The notes under the pieces: model-generated
What the model was told of the DNA's origin: nothing
What the model saw: the letters and a program-made list of their open reading frames with translations, nothing else
Databases searched by the model: none
Shown: positions 1 through 8,039 of the stretch, piece by piece
Position numbering within the stretch: position 1 is the first letter of the stretch
Layout of the letters: every line of letters starts with the position of its first letter
Translations under genes and position numbers: made by a program
Virus record (IMG/VR): IMGVR_UViG_3300011113_000267
Span: 1 to 25,759 of that record
DNA length: 25,759 bases
Direction: 5' to 3' (one strand)
DNA from: a virus

Positions 1-1234
1 AAGTACCACCGAGGCTAATTACTGTAGATCCAACAGTTAATGAGCTATTTGTCAACGCGTTATTCGGTATATTTGTAAGCGTATTCGTGGCACCGCTAAT
101 TGACTTGTTAGTTAGTGTTTTAGTATTACTCTCGGTTAGAACAGTGCTATCAATAGCGATAGTCACAGGTGTAGAGCCGTTATAGCTCGTTCCAGACAAG
201 CCAGTACCTATGGTCAACGCGTTCGTAGCCACCGCTGTTACGGTAACAGAACCGCCTAAACTTACAGCAGAACCATTGATCGTAATTGCGCTGTTAGCCA
301 GCTGAGCATTAGAAATCGTTCCGCTCAGATCAGTAGTAGGTATTGTAGCGCTAGCTGTCATAGCCGACGTTCCGTTACCGATTACATAACCTGTCAGAGT
401 TCCGACTCCTGTTCCACCATTAGCAACATTCAAAATACCTGCTAACGTAACCGCGCCTGTTGAAGCAACGCTAGGTGTAAACCCTGTTGTTCCCGCGCTG
501 AAAGAAGTGACCCCGCCTGTAACGGAGAACGTATTCCAACCTGTATTTGTATATCCTTCGAACACTTCAGTTTGAGTGTTGTAGCGAATCATACCTGTAG
601 TCGGAACGGCTACTCTTTGAGAAGTGATTCCTCTTGGCAATAACGCAGCAGAAGTTCCAGGAAGAGTTGGATTGTCAGCAATACTGAATGTTGGGTTACT
701 ACCACCATTCGGATTCAAAATGCTAATTTGATCTGCAGTTCCTGTGAGAGTGACGTTCTGAAAATATGAGCCACCGACCAAGCTCACCATACCATTACCT
801 GATAGAGTAGCTGCTGATAGAGCTAATCCAGTCAAAGAAAGGGTTGGATTACCGCTAACACCTGAGCCGTCTGCAACGCTTAAACCAGCTGTTCCAACTG
901 CGATCGAACGATTCACTACCGTATTCACAGCCGACTTGACAATGATCCCTGTGAAGGCATTCTCTAGGCTTGCAGACGTTCCGTTCAAGAATAAACTATA
1001 TACCCCTTGAGCACCGCCATCCGAAGTACCAATACCTAAACCACCGCCAATATAACGTGAGTTAGGTAATGACGCTTGTGCACCGACAGTTAAAAATGTT
1101 TGTGTTTGTACAGGGCTGTTAGTGATGTTTGTAATAGTCGTTTGAACAGTTTGACCATTCTGTACGATAGGAACAAGTTCAGCACCTGTGATAGCTGAAG
1201 GAGCTGTCGGGAGTTGGCTTATGCGCACATTCAT
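1..1234 (-). CDS. Tail fibre / receptor-binding structural protein (3' end outside the window)
   Basis: The ORF starts at the ATG read leftward from 1234 and stays open to base 1, so at least 411 residues are present and the C-terminus is missing. The N-terminus reads MNVRISQLPTAPSAITGAEL, an opening often seen in phage tail-fibre proteins. The rest is rich in Gly, Ser, Thr and Asn with short beta-type repeats, including TLTNKSISGATNTLTNI near the cut end, a common signature of trimeric phage fibres. It probably sits at the distal end of the tail and contacts the host surface. The start codon overlaps the stop of the homing endonuclease gene (ATGA), so translation should be coupled. The assignment as fibre is by composition and repeat style; a baseplate or spike protein is possible. 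Confidence 0.7.
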   Translation of the reverse strand, partial: MNVRISQLPTAPSAITGAELVPIVQNGQTVQTTITNITNSPVQTQTFLTVGAQASLPNSRYIGGGLGIGTSDGGAQGVYSLFLNGTSASLENAFTGIIVKSAVNTVVNRSIAVGTAGLSVADGSGVSGNPTLSLTGLALSAATLSGNGMVSLVGGSYFQNVTLTGTADQISILNPNGGSNPTFSIADNPTLPGTSAALLPRGITSQRVAVPTTGMIRYNTQTEVFEGYTNTGWNTFSVTGGVTSFSAGTTGFTPSVASTGAVTLAGILNVANGGTGVGTLTGYVIGNGTSAMTASATIPTTDLSGTISNAQLANSAITINGSAVSLGGSVTVTAVATNALTIGTGLSGTSYNGSTPVTIAIDSTVLTESNTKTLTNKSISGATNTLTNIPNNALTNSSLTVGSTVISLGGT

Positions 1235-1875
1235 AGAATACCTTTAATCTTTTTCTCTCTAGCTTCTGCTCGTACTTTAATTTGCATTGCTCGATACTCA
1301 GGGTCTTTCCACAAATTTTTAATAGTTTCTTTAATTTTATTTCTGTGTGACAAAGACTTTGGACCTTTATTTATTCCTTTTAAAGCTAATGAACGAATAG
1401 CAATTGTTTCAGATGAATCTTTTCTGCCTTTGTGTGCTTTGCTAAGTGCTTCGCGGTGTGCTTTCGTTAAAGGTTTTCCCTTTTTTGCTTTTGAAATATT
1501 TTTACCCCTCTCAGGAGGAGCACTTCTACCTTTTAACGCGATAGACACTTTTCGACCTGTCTCTTTTATAGTTTCAATATCATTAACAATAGCGGGAAAA
1601 GCATGTTTATTATAAGTCGTATTTAAATTTTTTATTAATTGTTGATTTATTTTATGCTCTAAAACTCTACAGTCTTTCCAATCCCCTTTCGCTAAAATTT
1701 GACGAGTGAAATCATTAGGGCGTTTTTTATATTCAAGTTTTAAATATTTAGAACTGAACATATAACCATCATTTTCAGTTCCTTTATGAGAACCACAATA
1801 AACTTTTCCTGTCAGGTGATCTGACCAAGTGTAAACTATTGCAGGAGAAGATAAACGTTGAGTTAAATTGTTCAT
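1231..1875 (-). CDS. Putative free-standing homing endonuclease, GIY-YIG-like with NUMOD3 repeats
   Basis: The 214-residue protein opens with a degenerate GIY-YIG arrangement: VYTW at about residues 14-17, then KVYCGSHKG, then SSKYLKLEYKK and the FTRQIL segment typical of phage GIY-YIG nucleases. Residues about 115-152 hold NUMOD3-like basic repeats (GRSAPPERGKNISKAKKGK, then LTKAHREALSKAHKGRK), which bind DNA. The C-terminus contains a helix-turn-helix-like LWKDPEYRAM. Such enzymes cut an allele lacking the gene so that it is copied in. The gene is far more AT-rich than its neighbours (12 G+C in the 60 bases from 1621), which supports recent transfer. It overlaps the upstream zinc-ribbon gene and the downstream fibre gene by ATGA each, so the operon is intact. 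The family call is fairly secure; the exact nuclease class is less so because the GIY and YIG residues are diverged. Confidence 0.75.
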   Translation of the reverse strand: MNNLTQRLSSPAIVYTWSDHLTGKVYCGSHKGTENDGYMFSSKYLKLEYKKRPNDFTRQILAKGDWKDCRVLEHKINQQLIKNLNTTYNKHAFPAIVNDIETIKETGRKVSIALKGRSAPPERGKNISKAKKGKPLTKAHREALSKAHKGRKDSSETIAIRSLALKGINKGPKSLSHRNKIKETIKNLWKDPEYRAMQIKVRAEAREKKIKGIL

Positions 1876-2243
1876 GGTGATAAAGAATCTAAATTACCAT
1901 CAATATCGTCCTGAGAAGTCTCAGGCGCGATACCAGACTCACCAGCCGTAGGTGTTAAATCAAATACGTTAGGATCGTTGACGATATTAGGATCGGTCGT
2001 GATTGCATCTTGTTGCTCAGCCACGTCTGCGTCTGGGCGCGGGAAACGAATAGAAATCTTCTCAGATTGCCTAGCTGGTAAACGATACGGGTCAAATTGA
2101 TCAGAGCATCCGTTTCCGCAAACGCGGATTCCAGGAATATTACCATCGGGTCTGATCTCAGAATAGGCGCGTTTCATCTTGCATCGGTCGCATATCGCGA
2201 TGCTCAAAACTGTTTCACCCATTGTATCTAACCAGACGCTCAT
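1872..2243 (-). CDS. Small zinc-ribbon protein in the tail gene cluster, function unknown
   Basis: This 123-residue protein has a likely four-cysteine metal site in its first half: CDRC at about residues 18-21 and CGNGC at about 42-46, separated by 20 residues. That spacing is usual for a zinc ribbon. The second half is acidic and low in complexity (many Asp, Pro and Thr) and probably disordered. A later methionine (MGETVLSIAI) could also be the start, but the ATG at 2243 overlaps the connector stop as ATGA and is preferred. It sits between the connector and the fibre, so a virion-assembly or minor structural role is plausible. I do not recognise the family by name, and no enzymatic motif is visible. 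Confidence 0.7.
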   Translation of the reverse strand: MSVWLDTMGETVLSIAICDRCKMKRAYSEIRPDGNIPGIRVCGNGCSDQFDPYRLPARQSEKISIRFPRPDADVAEQQDAITTDPNIVNDPNVFDLTPTAGESGIAPETSQDDIDGNLDSLSP

Positions 2244-3298
2244 CTTGTATAGTAACTTATGTTAGGTGCAAAATAGATTGGTGACTTGTCTCGCTCTTCT
2301 TGCTCAGCTTGACTCCAGTATTTCTCAGCTTGCTGTTCGCAGTACGCGATTCTAGCAGGCTCAATATTAGGTAATTCCATTGCCATCTGATGGGCAAGCA
2401 TGTTTTGAATGGCTAAATACCACCGCTGAGGGATCTCAATCTCACCATTCAACGCGCCTACGTCTTCAATTTGACGATGCAACCAGAGCTCGAGCTGAGG
2501 TTGAATACTGTTAGGCACTGGCCAAAGTTCCATATTTGGCTGTGGAATCGTTCTATTGAACCAATATTGAAGTGGGCGAAGAGCCTGAAAGCTACGATTC
2601 GGCAGACTTGAATAGTCGTCACGATTCATACGCGCCATGTTGATTGACAAAGGTGAAGTCCCGAATACGACTTGATAGAACCCCATATTTACGCCTGCAG
2701 TCTGAAGTATTCTCCAGTACGGCTGGGTCTGAGACGCTTCTAAATCATAATAAATCCACTGGTTAGCTGTCCAAGTTGTCGCTCCAGGACTTTCAAGAGT
2801 AACCCAAGTAGAGTTGTCAGTAGAATATTGAATCTGAATCGTTACAGAGCCTGATACTGCTGGTAGAATACCTACAGTAGTGATGAAAACAGGGTTTCCA
2901 GAGCCTGTATTGATGCCGATATTGCCTGTATTATTAGTCAGCTGGCAGATGCTATCACCGATACCATCAAATGCTGCAGCCGTGTTACCTGAAGAACTAT
3001 ACGCTCCAGTTGAAATATTTGTTAGGGTTCTGTAGTTAGCATTGAGGACGTCAACAGTGCCTACGGGAAGGTAATAAAAAGTCTGCTCGGGGATCAATCC
3101 AACGATGACTTTATTGATGCACCAATACTGAATGCCTCGGTTGGCAAGGTTTGAAAGCAAGTAGTACAAGCTCTGTTTAGAGGCTTGTATCTGTTCTACG
3201 GTCAGCTCTTCGGCAAGTTTACCTGCGCGACGAGCACCGCTATCTATCAAATTTTGAACAGTGATGACTGTTTGCCCGACTGTGCCACTCGTGCTCAT
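2240..3298 (-). CDS. Head-tail connector / tail-adaptor-like protein with a beta-domain insertion
   Basis: The 352-residue protein has two conserved outer parts. The N-terminal helical part (about 10-80) includes LIDSGARRAGKLAEELT and LLSNLANRGIQYW. The C-terminal part (about 220-352) includes RPLQYWFNRTIPQPNMELWPVP, LELWLHRQIEDVG and IPQRWYLAIQNMLAHQMAMEL. This arrangement (helices, a Trp-Pro-x-Pro strand, then the xPxxWxxAIxxxLA helix) resembles the podovirus adaptor group that includes P22 gp4 and T7 gp11, which joins the portal to the tail. Residues about 85-215 form a separate Ser/Thr-rich beta region with QIQYSTDNSTWVTL and PYWRIL, resembling a discoidin/galactose-binding fold. Assignment to the adaptor group rests on sequence pattern and location after the head genes. 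It overlaps the next gene by ATGA. Confidence 0.6.
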   Translation of the reverse strand: MSTSGTVGQTVITVQNLIDSGARRAGKLAEELTVEQIQASKQSLYYLLSNLANRGIQYWCINKVIVGLIPEQTFYYLPVGTVDVLNANYRTLTNISTGAYSSSGNTAAAFDGIGDSICQLTNNTGNIGINTGSGNPVFITTVGILPAVSGSVTIQIQYSTDNSTWVTLESPGATTWTANQWIYYDLEASQTQPYWRILQTAGVNMGFYQVVFGTSPLSINMARMNRDDYSSLPNRSFQALRPLQYWFNRTIPQPNMELWPVPNSIQPQLELWLHRQIEDVGALNGEIEIPQRWYLAIQNMLAHQMAMELPNIEPARIAYCEQQAEKYWSQAEQEERDKSPIYFAPNISYYTR

Positions 3299-3308
3299 TT
3301 ACCACCCT

Positions 3309-3863
3309 TTAATAGTTTTTCTTAACTTGCCCACCATCTTTGCAATTCCAACGACGTAGAGAGGCTTTAGCTCTCGGTGCATCGCCTTTTGCGTTTTTTA
3401 CTACTCCCGACATTCTAGCACAGAATGATTTTTTACGACCTTTTTCTTTCTCAGTCTTAGGATTAGGAGCAGGCGCTTTTAAGTTACTTCCCGTAGCTCT
3501 ATTCGCTTTTGCTCTACCTTTCGCTGTGAGTCCTGCACCTTGACTGGTTGGCAGTTTTTCACCTCGCCCCACTGTTAGCGACAAACCGCCATCTTTTTTC
3601 TTCGCGGTTTTTGCTGAATTAATAAAATCTTGTTTACTTGGAGCGCCTTCTGCTCCTGGCTTACGCATACGCTCACCTGAGCCAGCTTTAATTCGCTCAC
3701 GTTTTGCGTGAATATTAGCGTAGAGTCCACCACCATCTTTCATAGCTGCTCGCTTAGTCGCGTAAGCAATTGCTACCGCTTGTTTTTGCGGTTTCCCAGC
3801 TTTTATTTCCGTAGAAATATTTTTGCTAAATGCCTTATCAGATTTTGATTTGATTAGTGGCAT
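3309..3863 (-). CDS. Basic small phage protein with DUF6496-like N-terminus and DUF6321-like C-terminus
   Basis: This 184-residue, very basic protein appears to join two small phage domains. Residues 1-42 (AFSKNISTEIKAGKPQKQAV, then AIAYATKRA) match the DUF6496 pattern as I remember it. Residues about 108-175 (GLTAKGRAKANRATGSNLKA, then RRKSFCARMSG in family form, and ASLRRWNC at the end) match the DUF6321 pattern. Between and after them are KDGG motifs (MKDGGGLY, KKDGGL and CKDGGQVKK at the end). The domain functions are unknown; both are common in the structural regions of aquatic phages. High Lys/Arg content suggests nucleic-acid contact inside the virion, which is inference. It is one of four KGG-type proteins in the window. 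Confidence 0.7.
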   Translation of the reverse strand: MPLIKSKSDKAFSKNISTEIKAGKPQKQAVAIAYATKRAAMKDGGGLYANIHAKRERIKAGSGERMRKPGAEGAPSKQDFINSAKTAKKKDGGLSLTVGRGEKLPTSQGAGLTAKGRAKANRATGSNLKAPAPNPKTEKEKGRKKSFCARMSGVVKNAKGDAPRAKASLRRWNCKDGGQVKKNY

Positions 3864-3866
3864 TGT

Positions 3867-4151
3867 TTACCCGCAAAAAATTGTAACTGCCGCTGCAGTT
3901 GGCAAAGTCACATGAATGTTTGTGCTAAAGCGGATACCATTTCCTGGTAGCAAAGTTGAAAACGGATTAGTCGGTGAAGCAGAAATGTTTACTCGCATAA
4001 GCACAGTGCCGGATGACCCGCCATCACGAAATACAATCTCACCAGCAGTTCCACCTGTCAATAGTTGATAACCAGCAAGGTTCGTTGCGCCAGCGTAAAT
4101 TACTCCTGTTGTATCCCTATGCGCCGAAAATACGTTTGTTAAGGTGCTCAT
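3867..4151 (-). CDS. Small beta-rich virion-type protein, function unknown
   Basis: The 94-residue protein is almost wholly predicted beta strand. It has the pattern AGYQLLTGGTAGEIVFRDGG, then a GTVLMRVNISA strand, LLPGNGIRF and a final hydrophobic strand ending IFCG. This pattern (gain of a tissue-like jelly-roll strand set with DGGSSGTVL and LPGxGIRF) is one I associate with a widespread phage hypothetical family found near capsid and tail genes. A decoration or fibre-accessory role is possible but not shown. The gene lies 3 bases upstream of the DUF6321-like gene in transcription order and follows the hairpin terminator of the KGG-repeat gene, so it may depend on readthrough or on its own promoter, which I could not find. 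Confidence 0.65.
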   Translation of the reverse strand: MSTLTNVFSAHRDTTGVIYAGATNLAGYQLLTGGTAGEIVFRDGGSSGTVLMRVNISASPTNPFSTLLPGNGIRFSTNIHVTLPTAAAVTIFCG

Positions 4152-4172
4152 AATTTATCCTATTTAAAAGGT

Positions 4173-4188
4173 GGGAGCCGAAGCTCCC
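4173..4188 (-). terminator. Hairpin terminator with TTCG loop after the KGG-repeat gene
   Basis: Read on the minus strand the sequence is GGGAGC-TTCG-GCTCCC, a perfect 6-bp GC-rich stem closed by the very stable UUCG tetraloop, followed by ACCTTTTAAAT. It begins 8 bases after the stop codon at 4196. The T tract is short, so termination is probably partial and may tune expression of the tail genes downstream. Confidence 0.6.
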
Positions 4189-4195
4189 GACCAGT

Positions 4196-4927
4196 TTAAT
4201 ACTTGCACATTTTTCCGCCAGATTTGAAGCCACTCATACCACCACTCTTCATAGCAGTATGACCGCCATCTTTGTAGCCAGCTGGTTGCTGTTTGATCTG
4301 ACCAGTTTTCTTTGGAGCCTGTTTTGGATGGTCACCACTGCTCATATTTGAAATGAACTTTGCTGCACCGCCATTTTTATATCCAGCAGGAGGACCATTC
4401 TTAACTTTACCGCTTTTCGTGTTGAAAGACTTGGTCTGTTTTGCAGTAGACATATTGTTCAAAAATTTAGCTGCACCACCATTTTTGTAGCCACCAGCGT
4501 TGCTATTACGAACACCGCCTGTGGTTTTCTTAGGATTGACGCGAGTTGCTTCCAATCCACCAGCTAGACCGCCCATCGTATCTGGACCAGCTTTGGGTGC
4601 ACCACCATTTTTGAGACCACGATGAGCTTTAGAAGCAGGTTTGCCCTCATGTTGCTTGAGCTCCTTCTCTACTTTACCCATCTTTTTCATTTCAGCTTTA
4701 TGCATAGCTGGGGTTTCCATTTCGCCACCTTTTTTACGCATCATTGGGCGAGCCATTGGAGCAACTGCTGGGCGAGCCATACGACGACGTGGAGCAGGCA
4801 TTTCTGCTGCGGGAGCTACTGGTAAAGAACCACCCATTTGCATCTTAACCTTACCGCCTTTTTTGAGTTTTAGCTCAACAGATGGCTCGGTTGTTTTCAT
4901 TTTAGGCATTGGTTTGTATTGTCCCAT
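4196..4927 (-). CDS. Lysine/glycine-rich KGG-repeat protein
   Basis: The 243-residue protein is low in complexity and strongly basic. KGG or NGG motifs recur along its length: LKKGGKVK at 21-28, RKKGGE at 64-69, LKNGGA at 105-110, two near-identical blocks GYKNGGAAKF (146-155 and 182-191) each followed by a xxNMS sequence, and GYKDGG, MKSGG and FKSGG near the C-terminus. There is no catalytic motif, signal peptide or membrane segment. It is encoded just after the 324-aa structural gene and before two small virion-type genes, and is followed by a terminator hairpin. Basic Gly-rich repeats suit DNA binding or packing within the capsid; this is inference. It shares its core motif with three other late proteins here. 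Confidence 0.75.
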   Translation of the reverse strand: MGQYKPMPKMKTTEPSVELKLKKGGKVKMQMGGSLPVAPAAEMPAPRRRMARPAVAPMARPMMRKKGGEMETPAMHKAEMKKMGKVEKELKQHEGKPASKAHRGLKNGGAPKAGPDTMGGLAGGLEATRVNPKKTTGGVRNSNAGGYKNGGAAKFLNNMSTAKQTKSFNTKSGKVKNGPPAGYKNGGAAKFISNMSSGDHPKQAPKKTGQIKQQPAGYKDGGHTAMKSGGMSGFKSGGKMCKY

Positions 4928-4939
4928 TTCGCTCTCCTA

Positions 4940-5914
4940 TTAGGCTTGGGTTACACCGAGTGCACCAACACGAGTAGCGTTTGGTCCAACTGCGATTGCA
5001 GGTAGCAGGATGCCCATAACTAGACGCTTGATACCGTCAGTTGCTGCAGACGGAACATAAGTGCCACGAACATCACCTGTGGTTGTTGTTGCGGTAGCAG
5101 TTGCGGCAGCTGCAAAAGTTCCTGCGTCTGCTGCTAAAGTGTTGTTATATCCAGCGCGAGCAATATAACCAGCATCAGTCACACGAACAGGAATACCGAG
5201 AATGTCAGTAGTTCCGATAGTGATAGCTACTACAGTTCCACCTGAAACAGTAATACCGCTAATTTGGTAGAATGCTTTTTTACCATTTACAGCTGTAGAA
5301 GCCGATCCGCTAGAAGCGATCACTTCGCTCATTGCTTGACCATAATAGTCATAGCCAGAAACAGTGAAGTTACGAGTCGTTGGGCTACCAGCGCCAGTCG
5401 TTACGCTGACTGCGCGAGGAACATCTAATTGCAATACTGTGCCGTTTAGAGTAACAACAGATTTAACTGAAGTTCCAGCGGTCAAAGTGATTGCACCAGC
5501 AGCTGCAGGAGTTTGGGTAGCAGCAATGTTATTTGCTACTAACGCTTGAGGAACAGTGTCCCAAACATAGATACGTCCTAGAGGACCAACACCGAGATCC
5601 ATTTGAGTAGGATCGTTTAATAGCGCGTTGCCGTTAGCAATCATTGTCGTGCTAGCAGCAGTTTGAGAAGTATTTACAGTGTAAGTTCCAGTTCTACCTG
5701 TACCAGTGCCGAAGGCAGTGATATAAGTACCATTGGTTACACCAGAGCCGTCAATATATTGACCAACGACTAGTGAGTCGCCAGAAAGCATCGCGGTTAC
5801 AGTAAGAGTTGTGGTTGCAATAGAACCAGTAAACGAAGCAGACGCGTTAGCGTTGCCAGTTCCCATATAAGTTACAGCTGGACCTAGGAATAGATCATCA
5901 GAATATTGAGGCAT
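4940..5914 (-). CDS. Structural protein with inserted phage beta-domain, probable head or tail decoration
   Basis: The 324-residue protein begins [20 protein letters not shown]. Residues about 25-94 form a compact Thr/Gly-rich unit ([17 protein letters not shown], then [19 protein letters not shown], then [19 protein letters not shown]). This unit recurs as a mobile insertion in many unrelated phage structural proteins. The remainder has alternating Ala/Thr/Val strands, including [14 protein letters not shown] and [19 protein letters not shown], and ends with [20 protein letters not shown]. It is transcribed immediately after the major capsid protein and its terminator, a place often used by decoration or neck proteins. 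No enzyme motif is present. Role as a virion protein is likely; which part of the particle is uncertain. Confidence 0.65.
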   Translation of the reverse strand: MPQYSDDLFLGPAVTYMGTGNANASASFTGSIATTTLTVTAMLSGDSLVVGQYIDGSGVTNGTYITAFGTGTGRTGTYTVNTSQTAASTTMIANGNALLNDPTQMDLGVGPLGRIYVWDTVPQALVANNIAATQTPAAAGAITLTAGTSVKSVVTLNGTVLQLDVPRAVSVTTGAGSPTTRNFTVSGYDYYGQAMSEVIASSGSASTAVNGKKAFYQISGITVSGGTVVAITIGTTDILGIPVRVTDAGYIARAGYNNTLAADAGTFAAAATATATTTTGDVRGTYVPSAATDGIKRLVMGILLPAIAVGPNATRVGALGVTQA

Positions 5915-5954
5915 TGTCTTTCTCCTTGAAAAGCATAGACATTGTTAATTAAAG

Positions 5955-5980
5955 AAGGGTCAGATTTTAACCTGACCCTT
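5955..5980 (-). terminator. Intrinsic terminator following the major capsid gene
   Basis: A perfect 9-bp inverted repeat (AAGGGTCAG with CTGACCCTT) flanks an 8-base loop, 7 bases beyond the capsid stop codon. On the minus strand it is followed by CTTTAATTAA, a weak T tract. It probably terminates part of the transcription leaving the capsid gene and would keep capsid mRNA more abundant than that of the tail genes. Confidence 0.7.
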
Positions 5981-5987
5981 TACAACA

Positions 5988-6902
5988 TTAAACTCCAGGT
6001 GTACCGAACATCGCACGTGGGTCAGTGAAGCCCACTTGATAACGCTCAGTTGCCTTATAACGCATAGAGTCGGTTTCGAAATCGCCTTCCATGGTTTTCT
6101 CGAGCGCGCGACGCATGAGTAACTTCATGCCTTCAGGCGCATCGGTCTGTACCCACCAGTTAGTAGCAGAAGTCAAACGGCTAATTACTGAAGCGCCTTC
6201 TGGCAACAATCCAATCGATTTGATTGGGTTGATGTCGTTGTTGGCGGTACCAGTACGCAGTACGGACTTGAGCAACACTTCGGCTTGGAATACGTTTCCA
6301 GGAGCAACAACTAGCTTCAGAGGTTGCAAACGGATTTTCTTGCCGTTGTTATCTACAGCTTGACGCACTTGAATCAACATCTGCTCAAGCGAGGTCTGTG
6401 ACAAGTTAGCAGCAGTATTCAACAAGTTGCTGAATGTGCCGTTAACGATTGGGTGTGATGCACTGTTAAGAGCAACACCGTCACCACCTGCATAAGAGCT
6501 ATTGAAAGCGCGGTTCAATACGTTAGCGCAGAGCAATTCTTTAGTTTCAACCAAAGATTGAGCTAAGTGCTTCGCATATACTTGACCAATACGGATGTGG
6601 TCACCGTCTTCAACCAAAACTTTGGTCAAAGCAAATGCCAAACCGAACACTTGGTAAACATAGCGTTGTAAGAACAGCACGCCACCTTGTTGATAGGTTA
6701 CTGGTGAGCCATCAGGCAACTGAGGCGCTGCACCAAAACCATACAACACTGGTTCTTCGTGGTAGTTACGTGGGATACCAGATTGCTCACGGAATACAGT
6801 ACTCCATTCGTCAGCACGCTGGTCATAAACGCCATCAAAGGCTTCGTTAAGGATTGGTTCTACAATTGAACGGAAATCCGTACTTCTCATCGGAGCTGCC
6901 AT
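5988..6902 (-). CDS. Major capsid protein
   Basis: The 304-residue protein fits an HK97-fold coat protein. It has a helical N-terminal part (FRSIVEPILNEAFDGVYDQR), a long spine-helix region (HIRIGQVYAKHLAQSLVETK), the central VLNRAFNSSYAGGDGVALNS segment, a strand reading LKLVVAPGNVFQAEVLLKS, and the C-terminal ATNWWVQTDAPEGMKLLMRR followed by RYQVGFTDPRAMFG. The residues at the end (Y-Q-V-G-F-x-D-P-R) are common to this coat family. No long N-terminal scaffold domain is present, consistent with a separate scaffold gene nearby. The gene has a good ribosome site (GGAGAG 7 bases upstream), follows the decoration-like gene by 12 bases, and is followed by a terminator. This assignment is supported by sequence, length and position. 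Confidence 0.85.
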   Translation of the reverse strand: MAAPMRSTDFRSIVEPILNEAFDGVYDQRADEWSTVFREQSGIPRNYHEEPVLYGFGAAPQLPDGSPVTYQQGGVLFLQRYVYQVFGLAFALTKVLVEDGDHIRIGQVYAKHLAQSLVETKELLCANVLNRAFNSSYAGGDGVALNSASHPIVNGTFSNLLNTAANLSQTSLEQMLIQVRQAVDNNGKKIRLQPLKLVVAPGNVFQAEVLLKSVLRTGTANNDINPIKSIGLLPEGASVISRLTSATNWWVQTDAPEGMKLLMRRALEKTMEGDFETDSMRYKATERYQVGFTDPRAMFGTPGV

Positions 6903-6914
6903 GTTCTACTCTCC

Positions 6915-7478
6915 TTATGCTATGGCTGCAACGTTAGCAGTAAACTGCTGTTGCGAGATTTGAACACGTACGATCACATAAGGATCGCCCCAGTTATTAT
7001 CAGGATATGGCGCAATATCAATCACACGCAAGGTGTTGTTACCGCTGGTTGTTCCTGAAGCAGACATAGTCGCTGCGGAAAGACCTGTGGTAGTAGAACC
7101 TGCATATGGGTTCGTGATATCGAACTGACTGCCGATAGCCGTTTGGCTAACAGGACCATCAGATTGAATCTCGTATACGATTTGCTGATCTTGATAAAAG
7201 TAAGCAATGATATCGGTACCAGAAGTACTAGCTGGCCAATAGTTGCTTACACGACGACGTCCAGTGGTGTCAGTAAATTCAACGCCAGCGAATGCGCCTT
7301 GAATTGTATCTGTACCGTCTGAACGAATTAGAACACCACCAGATAATTCTACTGGTTGTCCTTTTAACAGGTTTTGGTTATAACCTGACGTAATACCGTT
7401 GGCTAGCGCTATAGCACGATCCAACCCAGTTGGATGATAAGCTGGGCGCAAACCAAACGGAGCTGATGTTGCTGACAT
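6915..7478 (-). CDS. Capsid decoration / minor head-like protein
   Basis: The 187-residue protein starts MSATSAPFGLRPAYHPTGLD, continues with TSGYNQNLLKGQPVELSGG, GAFAGVEFTDTTGRRRVSNY and YEIQSDGP, and ends NNWGDPYVIVRVQISQQQF. This pattern occurs next to the coat protein in many uncultivated phages and is probably a beta-barrel decoration or cement protein that binds the capsid outside. It sits directly upstream of the coat gene in the transcript, with only 12 bases between them, so the two are co-translated. No enzyme motif or signal peptide is visible. The family pattern is recognised, but its role is inferred from location. Confidence 0.65.
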   Translation of the reverse strand: MSATSAPFGLRPAYHPTGLDRAIALANGITSGYNQNLLKGQPVELSGGVLIRSDGTDTIQGAFAGVEFTDTTGRRRVSNYWPASTSGTDIIAYFYQDQQIVYEIQSDGPVSQTAIGSQFDITNPYAGSTTTGLSAATMSASGTTSGNNTLRVIDIAPYPDNNWGDPYVIVRVQISQQQFTANVAAIA

Positions 7479-7502
7479 AAAAATCTCCTTTGTAAAAAAG
7501 CC

Positions 7503-8039
7503 CTATTCGAAAACAGGTGCTTTCACAGTTTGGTCAAAATTCATGCCGTCACCTTCAACAGTACCAAGACGTTTTCCGTTACTATCTTTTGCACCTAGCA
7601 ATTGATCTTGTTGAACTTTGATCTTCTCCTGTTCATCTAACGGAGCATTATGATGCATTTCCATCATGATGTCCTGATAAATTTCCATCGGAAGTTTGTA
7701 AAGCAACATTTCATTGCAAGCTACAAAACCTTCATGCTCTCCAGCTTTTACCTTCAGGTGTTCAAAGCCAGGAAGTTCGTCGGCTTTCACTGGGGTATAG
7801 CCCATGCGCATGCGTTTGTGTATTGGATCGTATTGGTTGTTTGAAGACAGCCAGCACAAGTGGAAGCCTGGAATCTCAGGCGGGGTCGGAAGCGCTTCTT
7901 GAAGCCACTCCGAGCGGAACATCCTACGACGCTCCTCGGAAGAAACAAATTTTTCTTCAGGTGCTGCACGTTTCTGATCGTCTACTGCGCGACTCTCACG
8001 TCCAGCATTGTTGTTTTTCTTTAATCTGTTGTCCATCAT
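7503..8039 (-). CDS. Conserved head-region protein, function unknown
   Basis: This 178-residue protein has a charged, probably disordered N-terminus (residues 1-40, with many Lys, Arg and Glu). The conserved core is PGFHLCWLSSNNQYDPIHKR followed by MRMGYTPVKADELPGF, and the C-terminal half has amphipathic helices (MLLYKLPMEIYQDIMMEMHH). I know similar sequences between scaffold and capsid genes in phages, without a known function. Two in-frame ATG codons lie next to each other (8039 and 8036). The first overlaps the scaffold stop as TAATG, so re-initiation is likely. It could be a scaffold cofactor or a minor head protein. Confidence 0.65.
   Translation of the reverse strand: MMDNRLKKNNNAGRESRAVDDQKRAAPEEKFVSSEERRRMFRSEWLQEALPTPPEIPGFHLCWLSSNNQYDPIHKRMRMGYTPVKADELPGFEHLKVKAGEHEGFVACNEMLLYKLPMEIYQDIMMEMHHNAPLDEQEKIKVQQDQLLGAKDSNGKRLGTVEGDGMNFDQTVKAPVFE

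Noticed and set aside
1214-1615. A 133-residue rightward frame opposite the homing endonuclease
   Set aside because: It is antisense to a gene with clear NUMOD3 motifs, and its start lies within the tail-fibre gene. It is a shadow.
4196-4943. Rightward frames (4622-4825 and 4641-4943) opposite the KGG-repeat gene
   Set aside because: They are His/Phe/Ser-rich complements of Lys/Gly-rich coding DNA and have no ribosome sites.
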